A stretch of 64,000 nucleotides of DNA from Helianthus annuus (GCF_002127325.2 NC_035439.2:1735393-1799392), one strand, 5' to 3'. Positions 10,780 to 23,994 are shown, counted from the stretch's first letter. The notes: generated from the letters alone by a model not told the origin. Numbers and translations: made by a program.

Positions 10780-13700
10780 ATGGCACCAAGACGTCAACCG
10801 CAGCCGATGCCCACTACTCCTGAAGAACTACAGCAAGTTATTGCTGCCGCCATTGCTCAGTATGCTGCCTCGCAAGAAGGACCAAGCGGAAGCAACACGA
10901 ACGTCAACGGCAACCAAAATCCTCCTCATGGTAAACCTAAGTCATTAAGACATACCATGGCATAAATGAATTCCTTTAGCAAATGCTAATGCCGTTCCTA
11001 TGATATGATGTATGTGCAGGGTGCACCTACAAACAATTCTTGGACTGTAAGCCCATCAACTTCGACGGCACAGGTGGTGCTGTTGCTTTCGTTCGTTGGG
11101 CAGAGAAGACTGATTCCACCATCCGCATGAGCAAATGTGCGCTCGACCAGCAGGTCACTTACATCTCAGGGCTGTTTCTAGACGGAGCCCTATCTTGGTG
11201 GAACTTACAAGTGCAAACACTAGGCGAAGCTGCCGCCTACGCCCTGACTTGGGCCGAATTGAAAGAGCTTATGCGCAAGAAGTACTGTTCCCGCGCAGAG
11301 ATTCAAAGGTTGGAGACTGAATTTTGGCACCTAAAGATGGATGGACCGAAGGTTGCAGAATACGTCCAGAGATTTCATGACCTATCTCAAGTGGTTCCTT
11401 ACATGGTCACGCCTGAATACAAGCGAATTGAGCGCTTCATTTGGGGGTTAGCTCCCCAAATCATTAGCATGGTGACCTCCGCCAGACCGGCAACTATTAC
11501 GGAAGCCATTGATTTGAGCGTGGCTCTCACTGAGGAGGCAATTCGTTTGAACAAGTTTGATGAAGTCAAGGCAAAGAAGACAGAGACTCACGTTGAGTCC
11601 TCAGGAGATAACAAAAGGAAGTTTTCAAACTTCAAACAAGGCGTCAGTATGGCAGTCAAGAAAGGAAAATCAGCTGGTAGTACCAAGAAAGGGAAAGGGT
11701 ACCAGGGCACCCAGCCCAAATGCAACAACTGCCAACGCCACCATACTGGCAATTGTAACGTGAAAGTTTGTGAATCTTGTGGAAAACCGGGCCACTCAAA
11801 GGAATCATGTTGGGTTAGTGGAGGCCGAGGAGGCCAGGGAGGATATATGAATAGAAACGATAATCGTGGTGGTTTGGGAAATCGCCCACAAGGGAATAAT
11901 CGAGGCTACAATGCAAATCAAGCCGGAACTGCCAATCAAAACAACCCGCCAGTTGGGGGCGGTGCAGGAAGTGGAAAAAGATTGGGATGTTTTCATTGCG
12001 GTGACGTTGGGCACTTCAAGAAGGATTGCCCAGGATTGAACCAAGCCCGTGGAAGGGTGTTCCAGGTCGGTGCACAGGAAGCGCGCCAGGATCCCAACGT
12101 TGTCACTGGTACGTTCCCTGTAAATCAACGTTATGCATCTGTTCTGTTTGATACTGGTGCCGACTATAGCTTCATATCACTAGAATTTAAGAATATACTT
12201 GGGCTAGCCGCTAGTAAGTTAGACATTCCCTACGTAATCGAACTGGCTAATGGAAAGTTGATAGAAGCCAATGATGTGATCAGAGGCTGTGTGATTGAAT
12301 TAGGAGAACACGAGTTTACTCTAGATCTACTACCAGTCCAATTGGGAAGCTTCGACGTGGTAGTAGGGATGGATTGGTTAACGAGAAACAAGGCTGAGAT
12401 AGTGTGTCACGAGAAGATTATTCGTATCCCGACCGAGGATGGTGAGACCATTGTTGTTCATGGAGAAAAGCGTGAGACGCCGTTAAGGATGATTAGTTTC
12501 CTGAAAGCAAGGAAGTGTTTGAGGAAAGGATGTGTTGCTTTTCTAGCACACGTTGTGGATAAGAAGGCTGCTGAGCCGAAGATCGAAGACATCCCTGTCG
12601 TGAGGGAATACCCAGAAGTCTTTCCAGAAGACTTGCCTGGCTTGCCACCTCAAAGGCAAGTGGAGTTCCGCATCGACTTAGTACCAGGCGCCGCGCCTGT
12701 GGCTAAGGCACCATACAGACTTGCTCCGTCTGAGATGCAGGAATTGTCGACACAACTTCAAGAGTTGTTGGACAAGGGTTTTATCCGACCAAGCTTCTCG
12801 CCTTGGGGAGCTCCAGTTTTGTTTGTCAAGAAGAAGGACGGAAGTTTCCGCATGTGTATTGACTACAGAGAATTGAACAAGCTGACGATCAAGAACAGGT
12901 ATCCTCTGCCAAGAATCGACGATCTGTTCGATCAACTTCAAGGTTCAAGCTGTTACTCTAAGATCGATCTTCGATCTGGATACCATCAACTAAGGATACA
13001 GGAGGAAAGCATCCCGAAAACAGCCTTCCGAACTCGTTATGGACACTACGAGTTCCTCGTTATGCCATTTGGTTTGACAAACGCACCTGCAGTCTTTATG
13101 GATTTGATGAATAGGGTTTGCAAGCCATACTTAGACAAGTTCGTGATTGTATTCATCGACGACATCCTGATTTACTCAAAGACGAAGGCTGAACACGAAC
13201 AACATCTTAGAACCATATTGGAGCTGCTAAAGAAGGAACAGCTGTACGCCAAATTCTCTAAGTGCGAATTTTGGCTACGCGAAGTCCAGTTTCTTGGACA
13301 TGTGGTTAATGGGGATGGAATTCATGTTGATCCCACAAAGATCGAGGCAATCAAGAATTGGGAAACGCCTACAACGCCAACCGAGATTCGGCAATTCTTG
13401 GGTTTGGCTGGCTACTATCGAAGGTTCATCGAGGATTTCTCGAAAATCGCTCAACCTTTGACGCTCCTCACGCAGAAAGATAAGAAGTTTGATTGGGGAA
13501 TCAAACAGGATGAAGCATTTCAAGTGTTGAAGGACAAGCTTTGTAACGCGCCAATCTTAGCTCTACCAGAAGGTACCGACGATTTTGTGGTATATTGCGA
13601 CGCATCGCGTCAAGGATTGGGTTGTGTGTTGATGCAACGTCAAAAGGTTATCGCCTACGCATCACGCCAACTGAAGGTGCATGAAAAGAATTATACCACG

Positions 13701-15440
13701 CATGATCTGGAGCTAGGCGCAGTGGTTTTTGCTTTGAAGATCTGGAGACACTACCTGTATGGTACGAAGTGCACAATTTTCACAGATCACAAAAGCCTAC
13801 AGCATATATTCAACCAGAAGGAGTTGAATATGAGGCAAAGACGATGGGTTGAATTATTGAACGATTACGACTGCGAGATAAAGTATCACCCAGGGAAGGC
13901 GAATGTAGTCGCCGATGCCTTAAGTCGTAAGGAAAGGATCAAGCCCCTAAGGGTTAGGGCTATGGAAATGATAATCCAAACTGATCTCTCCTCGCGCGTT
14001 CGTGCAGCGCAGAAAGAAGCTCTCAAGGAGGAGAACCTTGAGAAAGAGTATCTCCGTGGGATGGAGAAGATATTGGTGCCAAACGAGGAAGGAACGTTAT
14101 GTTTTGGGAAAAGGATTTGGGTTCCTCTATTTGGTGGATTAAGGGAGGTTATTTTCGATGAAGCGCACAAGTCACGGTACTCTATCCACCCGGGATCGGA
14201 TAAGATGTACCAAGATCTCAAAAATTACTATTGGTGGCCTAGGATGAAAGGCGACGTTGCTATTTACGTGAGCAAATGTTTAACGTGTGCTAAGGTCAAG
14301 GCGGAATACCAGAAGCCCTCGGGACTTCTGCAACAACCTGAGATTCCCAAGTGGAAATGGGAACAAATCTCAATGGATTTTGTTACAAAACTGCCAAGAA
14401 CGCCAAGAGGTCATGATATGATTTGGGTGATTGTTGACCGCCTAACAAAGTCCGCACACTTTCTGCCAATCAAGGAGAAAGACAGTACTAGTAAACTTGC
14501 GGAAATTTACTTGAGAGAGATCGTAGCACGACATGGAGTACCCCTCTCGATCATCTCTGATAGAGACGGAAGGTTTGTGTCGAGGATATGGCAATCCTTC
14601 CAAGAAGCTTTTGGCTCACAATTGAATCTGAGCACTGCGTTCCATCCGCAAACTGACGGCCAGAGCGAGCGAACGATACAGACTTTGGAAGACATGCTGA
14701 GAGCATGTGCTATGGATTTGGGCGGTAGCTGGGATAAACACTTACCTTTGGTCGAATTCTCATACAACAACAGCTACCACACCAGTATTGGTGTCGCGCC
14801 TTTTGAAGCCCTATACGAACGCAAGTGTCGATCACCACTATGTTGGGCTGACGCAGGTGATAGGCAGCTTGTCGGTCCCGAAATCGTCCAAGAGACGACA
14901 GACAAGATTGCGCAGATTCTTAAACGCATCGAAGCCGCTCGCCACAGACAAAAAGCCTACGCGGATCCAAACCGAAAACATGTGGATTTTCAAGTTGGAG
15001 AGATGGTGTTATTGAAGGTATCACCCTGGAAAGGGGTGGCACGCTTTGGGAAGCGTGGGAAGTTAAATCCACGCTACATTGGTCCTTTCAGAATCCTAGA
15101 AAGAATTGGAACCGTAGCATATAAGTTGGACCTACCTGCTGAACTAAATGGTGTTCACGATACATTTCATGTATCCAATTTAAAGAAGAGTCCAACTCAA
15201 GTTGACGTTGCCATTCCTATCGACGAGATTCATGTTGACGACACGCTCCACTTCGTAGAAGCACCTGTCGAGGTCACAGATTGGAAAGTTAACAGGACCC
15301 GCCGGAGCAGTGTCAAACTCGTCAAGGTTCGCTGGAATGCCAGACATGGTCCTGAATACACCTGGGAGCGTGAGGACCGGATGAAGGAGAAATACCCCCA
15401 CTTATTTCCTAAAAACTCTGCATCTACAAGCAGAACTTAA
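10780..15440 (+). CDS. gag-pol: Element C Gag-Pol polyprotein (spliced; 1523 aa predicted)
   Basis: Exon 1 is 10780-10930 ([20 protein letters not shown]), the intron 10931-11019 and exon 2 11020-15440. Numbering from 11040: retrotransposon Gag domain about 1-165; a CCHC region 228-257 and a canonical knuckle [14 protein letters not shown] at 317-330; aspartic protease DTGA at 371-374; reverse transcriptase about 555-740 with FIDD at 705-708; RNase H from about 848 (YCDAS at 852); integrase HHCC about 1050-1083; DDE residues near D1113, D1174 and E1210; chromodomain about 1390-1455. The frame is unbroken through all domains. This one protein assembles particles, copies the RNA and integrates the DNA in the nucleus. 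The stop codon is embedded in a 21-nt inverted repeat. All catalytic motifs look intact, so it could be active. Confidence 0.93.
10931..11019 (+). other. Predicted 89-base intron in gag of C
   Basis: Starts GTAAACC and ends TATGTGCAG. Unspliced, the gag start MAPRRQ runs to a stop at 10963-10965. Splicing joins CAT G to GG TGC ACC TAC, giving [13 protein letters not shown]. Element B encodes GCTYKYFVSCKP continuously with its N-terminus and has no intron here. Frame, borders and the comparison agree, but no transcript data are available. Confidence 0.65.
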
Positions 15441-15458
15441 ATTTCGGGACGAAATTTA
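15438..15458 (+). promoter_or_regulatory. 21-nt inverted repeat at the pol stop (C)
   Basis: Arm TAAATTTCG, centre GGA, arm CGAAATTTA: a perfect 9-bp stem. The first three bases are the pol stop codon. The polypurine tract and LTR follow within 16 bases. Confidence 0.75.
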
Positions 15459-15474
15459 TTTAACGGGGGGAGAA
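15459..15474 (+). other. Polypurine tract of element C
   Basis: AACGGGGGGAGAA immediately precedes the 3' LTR. Confidence 0.9.
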
Positions 15475-18400
15475 TGTGACAACCCTCACAAAACCAGGTA
15501 TCCGTACGACTTAATTAGCTATTAACTGTTGCCTAATTACTGTGCTTAACTGAGATTTCTGATAAACTGCTACTTGATTGTTGATACATGTACATGTCTG
15601 CATCATACCTTGATTTTTCCTGTCACTACATTATTTATTTACTGAACTCTAGTGACAAACTTGATGCACAAAAAGCACAGTAGCACTAAACGGATACACA
15701 GTGAACATGCTGATATAGCCAGCATCAGGCAGACACTGCCTCTAAAGGCCTGTATGAGCCAGAAATATTTTACTACACTAGTCGAGAGTGTAGGGATAAG
15801 AGGGCTGTAGAACTGCGTCACTAGGTAATAATTATAGTGACCGGATGTGCCTAAAACGTACATTGAAAACAAAATTCTACACCTTAAAATAAAAATTCAG
15901 CATTTATCTAAATTAGTAAAGTACAAAAAGTTGGAAAAATATTACTAGGCACTCTCCAAAGTATCGGGAATAAATTGTGTCACTAAAAATAATATCAACG
16001 ACACTTTAAATAATTATTTGTCGCTTTATCGGAGTAATATCCAACCGTACAACCGAACTTTACCCGGGACCTAAAAATATTGTCCATGACACTATTTTCC
16101 TTTTCTGAGCTAGTTAGGGTGCCCGAATACTCTAACACCCGTTACAAAACATTACACACTAACACTTTATTTAAAGTCCCTAATTAACTAACTAGTTACT
16201 TTAACAATTAGTTGAAATCCAACTAACTCCTTTCCCCCTATGAAAGTGACGGTCACTAGGAACCACCACAACAAGATTTAGTAAAATCTTCCATAATCCC
16301 CATAAATTTCCATGGATCTTCTTGGGTCTTGTGTTGATAAGGCTTGTACTAGGAACAAGAATACAAGGTAATTACATGGTTTAAATTACAATTTAACTCT
16401 TTTTTTTTTTTTTTGCATGTAATCGGCCTTAAGTGCCCCCACCATACGATTTTTTTTTATTTCAACCACAAGACTTTTTCTTTGAAAATTTTCCTTAGTT
16501 CCCATGCAATCTCTTCTTGGTGTTTGTGATATTTGTTTGTACTATGTGAAGCATATTAACCATTGGGTATTAGAGTTTGAATTATAAGTATACTCATTAT
16601 CCTAAGCATCTCACCACTGCAACTTTCTTTTTCCCACTAAAGAGAGCTACGGCCGAAACCCTTATCAACACACCACCCACTTTCAATTCTTGTTCAAGCA
16701 TTTCAAACTCCCTACAAGGTGTAACAAGGCGAATCACGGAGTGTGGAGCTCGCGGTTTGTCAAGGACCTCTCTAGTTTGCCTTTATTCACTCGTTTTCTC
16801 TCGTGTTTCTTCCCTAGCTTCAAAGCTAGTAGTAAGCTCCTTTGATCATCTTTTACTTTATATTTTTGATGGTTAAGAATTATGAGGTGATGTAAATAAA
16901 AGAACACTAGAAGATCATAAAATGCAAACTTGAACATAAAGCTAGTAAGAGGTTAAAATAAGATGGAATCTTGTTAAAAAAAAAAAATAATAAATAAATT
17001 TTTTTTTGATATGGTTATTATTTATTTTGATGCTTACTAGTAAGATGATGTTGGACATCAAAAATTTAACTTGTTAAAATAAGATTTAAAAACTTATGTT
17101 AACAAGTTAGGAGGTGACTAATGTTTATATAAAAAGATCACCTCCATGTTTTAACATAAACTTGGTAACAAGACGAGTTCTTGACAAATAAATAAACTAA
17201 GTGAGTGGGTGGTCTTATGGACCCGACATCTACAAATGATTTTTCTGTGACACACCAAGTTAAAAGACGGATCTTTTTGTAAAGTCATAATTTTTGGAGG
17301 AAATAAGGCATGAAAAAGTTGTAAATGGATATTTTTTTATAAAATAAGTTCACAAGTTGTGAACATTTAAAAATCCAGAGAACGGGAGTTTTACAAAAAT
17401 AACACTTAGAATGTTTTGTGACAAGTGTTATGAATAATATTTTTGACATATTTTCGTAAAAGCACTAAACTCATAATACTTTACTTATGAGAGCATTACT
17501 AGTCTTTATGTAGATAAGTAATGACTTTAAACCAAACCTATATAAACTTATTATTGTTATTATCAGTATTATTTTGGGTAAAATTATATGGAATAAAATA
17601 TAATATTTTTGGGAAAAAATATTTATATTTTGGAGATAGAATTTAAATATATTTTAAGTGAGACTTAATAATATATTTTGGTTTTACAAGAAAACGCACA
17701 TGTATCAAAACCCCCATCCTTGGGAAGGAATATAATTATCAAATAATTACGAAGTGTAAACACGAAATAGTTGCCTAACTATTTCCCAAAGACATTAAAC
17801 CTTAAACTAAGGCACGACCGTCCGTCTAATAGAAGTTAGTACGTGTAGGTCGTCGCACGGCAGATTTTCTGGGAGATACTTTTTTTTGAGACACACTTCG
17901 GTGAGTTCATGTCCCCCTTTTTTTTTCTAACTGTTTTCAGTTTACTTAACTGCGGGGGTGAAATACATGTTACTATGATTTACAAGTACTTTTCAACGGT
18001 ATGCTTAACGTAAGGAGGTGTTATACGATCATGTGAGTGGATAGGAACAACATGGGGCCATTAGTCCTCATGGAGGGACCGAGGGACAGGAGCGGTAGAT
18101 CTATCTGGGTGTAGCGAGCCCAGCCCCCGGCCAAACTAGAAACGGACCGTGGGGTGACTTTGTCCACATACTTTGCCGTGGCGAAATCTGCTAGGTTTGA
18201 GTCTCCCTATTTGCACTTCACATATGTCAGTGGCCTTGCAAACCATTGATGATCACAAGTCCTCTTACACTGCTACATACCACGACTATTTTTATACTCA
18301 CAAAGGTTTTACATACTCACTTACGCATGAACTCGCTCAACATTATTGTTGATTTTTCAACTCACATGTATTTCAGGAAATTAAACGGATCTGGCACGGT

Positions 18401-18690
18401 ATGGAACGTTTTCCGCTGCACTGGTCATGAAGTCATCAGGGTTTAGGGTTGTGTCTCTTACCTGGACAAGACACAATCCCTAAATCACGTTTATGTTTTG
18501 TTATAAGTTGTTATGTTTCTGAACAAGGTTATGGTTGCATGTTAAAAACAATGGTATTGTATGATGTTTTCAAAAACTTAATGGATGACTTGCATGTTTT
18601 TTTTAAATTCATATAGCTTTGTTATGATTAAGCTATGGTATTAAGAAGTCACACAAATTAACCACGCTTCCGCAAAGCCAGGGTGTGACA
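15475..18690 (+). repeat. Element C 3' LTR (3216 bp)
   Basis: Near-perfect copy of 5110-8322. The differences I see are T/C near the start, G/T in the ATTTGTCGC region, T/C in CTTACCTGG, one inserted G, and poly-T/poly-A length changes. Confidence 0.96.
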
Positions 18691-19556
18691 TCATCAGCGA
18701 AGCACTTCTTTAGATTGCAGATGTGGAACACATTGTGAATTCCATTGAGCTCTTCTGGTAAGTTTAATTTATAGGCAACTGACCCGACACGTTCGATAAC
18801 CTCGAAAGGTCCTATGTATCTCGGGCTTAGTTTGCCTTTCTTACCGAAACGCATCACCCCCTTCCAGGGTGATACTTTAAGTAGCACTTTTTCACCTACT
18901 TCGAAGTGAAAATCTTTACGCTTTGGATCCGCGTAACTTTTCTGCCTATCTCGGGCAGCTTTGAGACGGTCTCGAATTTGGACAATCTTGTCCGTCGTCT
19001 CGAAAACTATCTCTGGTCCTGATAATTGGACATCTCCAACTTCCGCCCAACAAACAGGCGATCTACACTTTCTACCGTATAATGCCTCGAAAGGCGCAGC
19101 CTTAATGCTGGTATGGTAGCTATTGTTGTAGGAGAATTCGATTAGTGGTAGGTTCTTATCCCAACTACCACCCAAATCGATAGCACATGCACGTAGCATG
19201 TCTTCCAACGTTTGAATAGTACGCTCACTCTGACCGTCTGTCTGAGGATGGTAAGCCGTACTAAAATTCAATCGTGTGCCCAAAGATTGCTGGAAGCTTT
19301 TCCAGAAGTGAGACGTGTATCTAGTATCTCTGTCGGAGATAATAGACACAGGTATGCCATGTAAGGCTACAATCTTATCAATGTATAACTGGGCTAACAT
19401 GTCGGAGCTATAAGTCTCCCTGATGGGTAAGAAATGAGCTGATTTAGTCAGTCTATCGACTATAACCCATATTGTGTCATTTCCTTTCCTTGTTTTGGGT
19501 AACTTGGTAATAAAATCCATAGTTACACATTCCCACTTCTATTCGGGAAGTTCGGG
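18691..19556 (-). pseudogene. Element B pol: integrase core, broken
   Basis: This is the integrase part of the B polyprotein. It includes MDFITKLP (first catalytic Asp), ISDRDTRY (second Asp) and [10 protein letters not shown] (catalytic Glu), then the C-terminal region ending NLKKCFADD where element C cut it. Pol resumes in frame at 5109. A TAG at 19539-19541 sits where C has a Trp codon (PKWKWE), and the previous part ends in a TAG at 19557-19559. The residues after 18691 in the nominal ORF come from the LTR of C and are not pol. Confidence 0.9.
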
Positions 19557-21470
19557 CTATTGTAGCAAGCCAGACGGCTTTTGATGCTCAGCCTTGACTT
19601 GCGCACAAGTTAAGCATTTTGCTACATAAGCGGCTACAGACTTTTTCAAGCCTATCCACCAATAATTTGCCTTTAGATCCTGATACATCTTATCGGCTCC
19701 AGGATGGACGGAGTATTTAGAACTATGGGCATCCTGGAGAATGACATCTCTAAGTCCTCCATAAATTGGAACCCATATTCGTCCATTCAATCGTAAAATT
19801 CCGTCCTTGCTAAGAGTTAACTGCTCCTCAGTTACTCCTAACTTTTCTTTAGGATAGTTAGCTTCCAACACAGCTTCTCTCTGTGCAGCTAACAACCTTT
19901 CAATCAAATTATTCTTGACTTCAATGCTCTTGGCATTGATTCGGATGGGTTTCACCCTTTCCTTTCTACTCAGGGCATCAGCGACTACATTTGCCTTGCC
20001 GGGATGATATCTGATTTCACAATCATAATCATTTAAAGTCTCCATCCAACGGCGTTGCCTCATGTTTAACTCCTTCTGATTAAACAGGTGTTGAAGGCTC
20101 TTATGATCTGAATAGATCACAAACTTGATACCATACAGATAATGCCTCCACAGTTTTAGTGCGAACACAACGGCACCCAGCTCCAAGTCATGGGTGGTGT
20201 AATTCTTCTCATGCACCTTTAACTGTCTCGAAGCGTAGGCAATAACCTTGCCTTTCTGCATGAGCACACACCCTATGCCAGTGTGTGACGGGTCGCAGTA
20301 AACTACGAACTCCTCGGTACCTTCCGGTAGTGTCAGCACAGGAGCGTTGCTCAGCTTTTGCTTCAGAATATCAAAGGACTCTTGTTGCTTAGGGCCCCAG
20401 ACAAATTTTATCTTCTTCTTGGTCAGGGAAGTTAAGGGCGCAGCAATCCTTGAAAAGTTCTCGATGAAACGCCTGTAATATCCTGCTAACCCCAGGAAAC
20501 TGCGAATTTCTGTAGGCGTCTTTGGCTCTTGCCAATTCATTACAGCTTCAACTTTAGCGGGATCCACCTGGATACCACGCTCGCTGACAACGTGTCCTAG
20601 AAATTGGACTTCTCGTAGCCAGAATTCGCACTTGGAGAATTTGGCATAGAGTTTCTCATGATGTAGAAGTTTGAGAATACAGCGAAGGTGTTTCTCATGG
20701 TCAGCTTGGTTCTTCGAGTATATAAGAATATCGTCGATGAAAACGATGGCGAATTTGTCTAAGTACGGCTTGCAGACGCGATTCATGAGATCCATGAACG
20801 CAGCCGGTGCATTAGTGAGCCCAAAAGGCATCACTAGGAACTCGTAGTGACCGTAACGAGTCCTAAATGCGGTTTTATGTACGTCTTCATCTCTGACTTT
20901 CAGTTGATGGTAGCCTGACCTCAAGTCAATCTTCAAGAAATAACTTGCCCCTTGTAACTGATCGAACAAATCGTCGATCCTCGGCAAGGGATATCTATTC
21001 TTTATCGTGACTTTATTAAGCTCGCGATAATCGATGCACAGACGCATCGAACCGTCCTTCTTCTTAAAAAACAGGACAGGTGCTCCCCAGGGAGACGAAC
21101 TAGGTTTGATGAAACCTTTAGCTAGCAGTTCATCCAGCTGGGTCCTTAACTCCTTCATTTCGGTTGGTGCTAGCCTGTAAGGTGCTCTAGCAATAGGTGC
21201 TGCTCCAGGGATGATATCAATCCTGAATTCCACTTGCCTATCTGGTGGCAAACCAGGTAGATCTTCAGGGAAAACTTCTGGATATTCCGAAATGTCGGGA
21301 ATGTCTTCTATCTTTGGTTTAGGCTATTCAATAATCACCTGTGCCATGTAAATGACACAACCCTTCTTTAGACATTTTGAAGCCTTGAGCACAGTCACTT
21401 GCTCAGGCAATCCATACTGGGTATCTCCCCGAATGGTAAGCGATTCACCAGACGGAGTCTTTATCACCAC
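19557..21470 (-). pseudogene. Element B pol: reverse transcriptase, RNase H, integrase zinc region, broken
   Basis: Same frame as gag upstream. The motifs are in order: [19 protein letters not shown], the RT core with [14 protein letters not shown] and catalytic FIDD, RNase H with VVYCDPSH (C has YCDAS), and an HHCC integrase N-domain ending [17 protein letters not shown] at 21324-21326 interrupts the linker before RT, and a TAG at 19557-19559 replaces the CAG (Gln) codon in LLQQPE. Domain content equals that of C, so B was once autonomous. The TTG at 21251 that opens the RT-containing stretch is not a natural start. Confidence 0.92.
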
Positions 21471-23051
21471 TTACTTTCTGTTGCAGACGATTTGGGCCTG
21501 GTTGTGAGATAACCAGTCCATACCCAATACTAGGTCAAAACCGGCCAATTTAAAGGGAAGTAGAGATAGAGGAAAAGAGTGGTTCCTAATGGATATCACA
21601 CATCCATCTAACACAGTGGAGACGGTTTCTATGGTGCCATCTGCTAGCTCTACCTCATAATTCACATTTAAGGTTTTGACAGGTATATTCAGCAATTTGC
21701 AAAATTTATGATCTATGAAAGACTTATCAGCGCCCGAATCAAAAAGTACTCTTGCAAAGATATCATTTACGAGAAAAGTACCTGTGATCACGTTATCATC
21801 CAGCACTGCTTCTTTCGCCTCCATCCTGAAGACTCTAGCATTGTTCTTCTTGGCCTCTTCAGGCTTCTTGGCATACTTAGGGCAGTTGCTTTTAATGTGC
21901 CCCTTCTCGTTGCAGTTATAGGAAGTTGCATCCTTTATCTTCTTGTAATCCACGGTCTTGTGGTCGTTGGACTTGCACAACCCGCAAGCATACGACTTCG
22001 ACTGAGTCTGCGAGTTTGATTCGAGCCTACACTTTCCAAAGTGATGTCTCTTGCAAGTCTTGCACTTGGGCTTCTCACCAGACTGTTGCCCATCCTTCCT
22101 TGACTCCGACCCCCTCTTGTTATCACCGTTTCCACGGTGTTTCTTGCTCGACCTCCGTGAAGTTTCATCTTCACGCTTTCTCTTTTCAGCTTCTTTGTTC
22201 CTTAGCGATCTTTGTCGGACCGCATCCAGAGTAAGGGACAAAGATATATCGGCTACAGATCGAAAGGTCCCTGGCCGAGAGGCCTTCACGCTTGCCTTTA
22301 TTTCGGGGGCTAACCCACCGATGAAACGAGCGATTCTCTTTGGCTCCGGGGTTACCAGATATGGAACCAACCGGGACATCGTGTTGAAGCTCGTTAAGTA
22401 AGCTTGGCAGTCAAGGTTTGTCATCACCAATGATAGAAAATCGGATTCTATCTTTTCCACCTCATGTTGAGGGCAGTAATTCTCCTTGATGAGAGAAACG
22501 AATTCCTCCCATGTCATGCTGTATAGAACAGCCTTTCCCGAGGCCTGAACCAACGACCTCCACCAAGCCAGGGCCTCGCCCTTGAATGATTGAGACACAA
22601 ACTTTACCACGTCTCTTTCTGCACAGCCGCTGATGTCCACCACGGTGTCCATCTCGTCAAGCCACGTCATACAATCGACCGCTCCTTTCTCCCCAGTGAA
22701 GTCCCAGGGTTTGCATGATACAAAGTACTTGTAGGTGCAGCCTCTAGCGCGAGATGCGTCAGTATATACTCTTTCTTGACGGACACTGTTTTCATTGGAC
22801 GAGTGGTTATCATCGTCCTTTTTAGGCTTGGACAGCGGTTTGCTGTGAGATTTTGTGTGGGTTTTCGGCTTGGAGTGTGGTTTGGATATGGTTCTGCTCC
22901 GAGATTCAGTATATTCCTCATATTGTCGATCCAGAGCTGCCTTGACAGCATTATCGACAAGAGCTTTCAACTCTGCGCCCGTCAGATGAACCTGGGCGTT
23001 ATCATATTCGTCTTCTTTCGAGTGGCTATTTTCTCCACTAGGATCAGCCAT
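21471..23051 (-). pseudogene. gag: Element B gag and protease, degenerate
   Basis: ATG at 23051 (MADPSGENSHSKEDEY) gives 526 codons to a TAA at 21471-21473, after which the same frame continues into RT; the TAA is a mutation. There is a basic Ser/Lys-rich N-terminus, then the Gag domain from GCTYKYFVSCKPWDF (about residues 105-270), a basic linker, and protease DSGADKSF near residue 440. Both zinc knuckles are damaged: the second reads SYNCNEKGHIKSNC (first Cys replaced by Ser), and the one before it, CGLCKSNDHKTVDY, has Tyr at the last Cys position. Unlike C, the N-terminus is continuous with the Gag domain and needs no intron. Confidence 0.9.
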
Positions 23052-23380
23052 GGTAACTTGAATCTGTTACAGAAGATAACGAAAATTTTATTTAGGAGTT
23101 TATTATGGAATTGTCTTTTATGGCAATTCATTAACCATGGTAAACAGAGACCATATTTGGTTAATTTGTTACTCACTTTTATTTAGGATTTGAATATAAC
23201 TTATCCTAATTACAAATAATATTGTTATCGGCACAAAAGCCTAGTCACGAGGACGTTTTTATAATATTAGCCGAGATTACAGAGAATCAAGGTATGAAGG
23301 TTTGAACCGTAGTCCTCTTACCCTTTCTGACAGGGAGTCATAGACCACCACTGTCCCTTGTCTTATATGACAATAATTAT

Positions 23381-23464
23381 GGCCCGTAGGCACTACATCA
23401 CTAATGGATGGTTAATAAGTTTGGCCCGTAGGCACTACATCACTAATGGATGTTTAATAATTGA
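23381..23464. repeat. 42-bp tandem duplication in leader of B
   Basis: GGCCCGTAGGCACTACATCA begins at 23381 and again at 23423, followed in both by CTAATGGATG and a TTAATAA stretch. Confidence 0.85.
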
Positions 23465-23866
23465 TCATCTTTATTGACGATTTAGCCCATGATTTATACA
23501 TCATTTATTTGGGCTTTGGAATCCTTAGAAGGATTCTTATATAAGAATGTCGCGTGCGATTTAACGAATCACATCTGCCATGATCGTTAACATGATTACA
23601 TAGGTTAACTTGCAATCTGAATCTTTTAATCAGGTCTTACCATCTTGGCCGGATCTTTAAAAAGACACCTGGCTAGGTTTCACTCTTAAGATTCCTTATT
23701 TAGGTAGATTAAATTTAAAAGGAATGATTTTTGATTTATTTCATATATAGTAACAAAATGAAATTTATAACATAACATTCCATAAACTTCAAATACGATT
23801 ACACGCTGCCCTAAACGGGACTTTATAATTAAATAACTACCTACGCAGAGGTTTATTGAAAAACAA

Positions 23867-23964
23867 GTCCACGCAGGGACCAATACAAGATAGATGTCCG
23901 CGCAGGGACTAAAAAGATAAGTCCACGTAGGGACTGAAATACGATAAATGTCCACGCAGGGACT
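23867..23964. repeat. Short repeat cluster, about 15 bp x 4
   Basis: GTCCACGCAGGGACT or close variants at 23867, 23896, 23921 and 23950, spaced 25-29 bases. Confidence 0.85.
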
Positions 23965-23994
23965 AAATTGCAAATACACCATTACATAAGGAGA

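Larger units (their letters stand above)
5110..18690 (+). mobile_element. Ty3/gypsy chromovirus element C, young and nearly intact
   Basis: LTRs 5110-8322 and 15475-18690 begin TGTGACAACC and end GGTGTGACA. TSD TCATC flanks the element at 5105-5109 and 18691-18695. Inside are the primer site, a 22-bp tandem array, an extra ORF, gag-pol with chromodomain, an inverted repeat and a polypurine tract. By eye the LTRs differ by about three substitutions plus homopolymer length changes over 3.2 kb, so insertion was recent. The chromodomain, long LTRs and Met primer fit the Tekay/Del clade. The only visible defect is a TAG in the extra ORF. Confidence 0.95.
23052..23994 (-). other. Spacer between additional ORF and gag (B), with two tandem repeats
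   Basis: Non-coding leader segment on the minus strand. It holds a 42-bp duplication and a cluster of short GTCCACGCAGGGACT repeats (separate entries). No other feature is visible. Confidence 0.6.

Noticed and set aside
11040..11042. Position 11040 as start of the C gag-pol
   Set aside because: The codon is TTG in the middle of the conserved [12 protein letters not shown] segment. The ATG at 10780 with a short intron explains the reading frame better.
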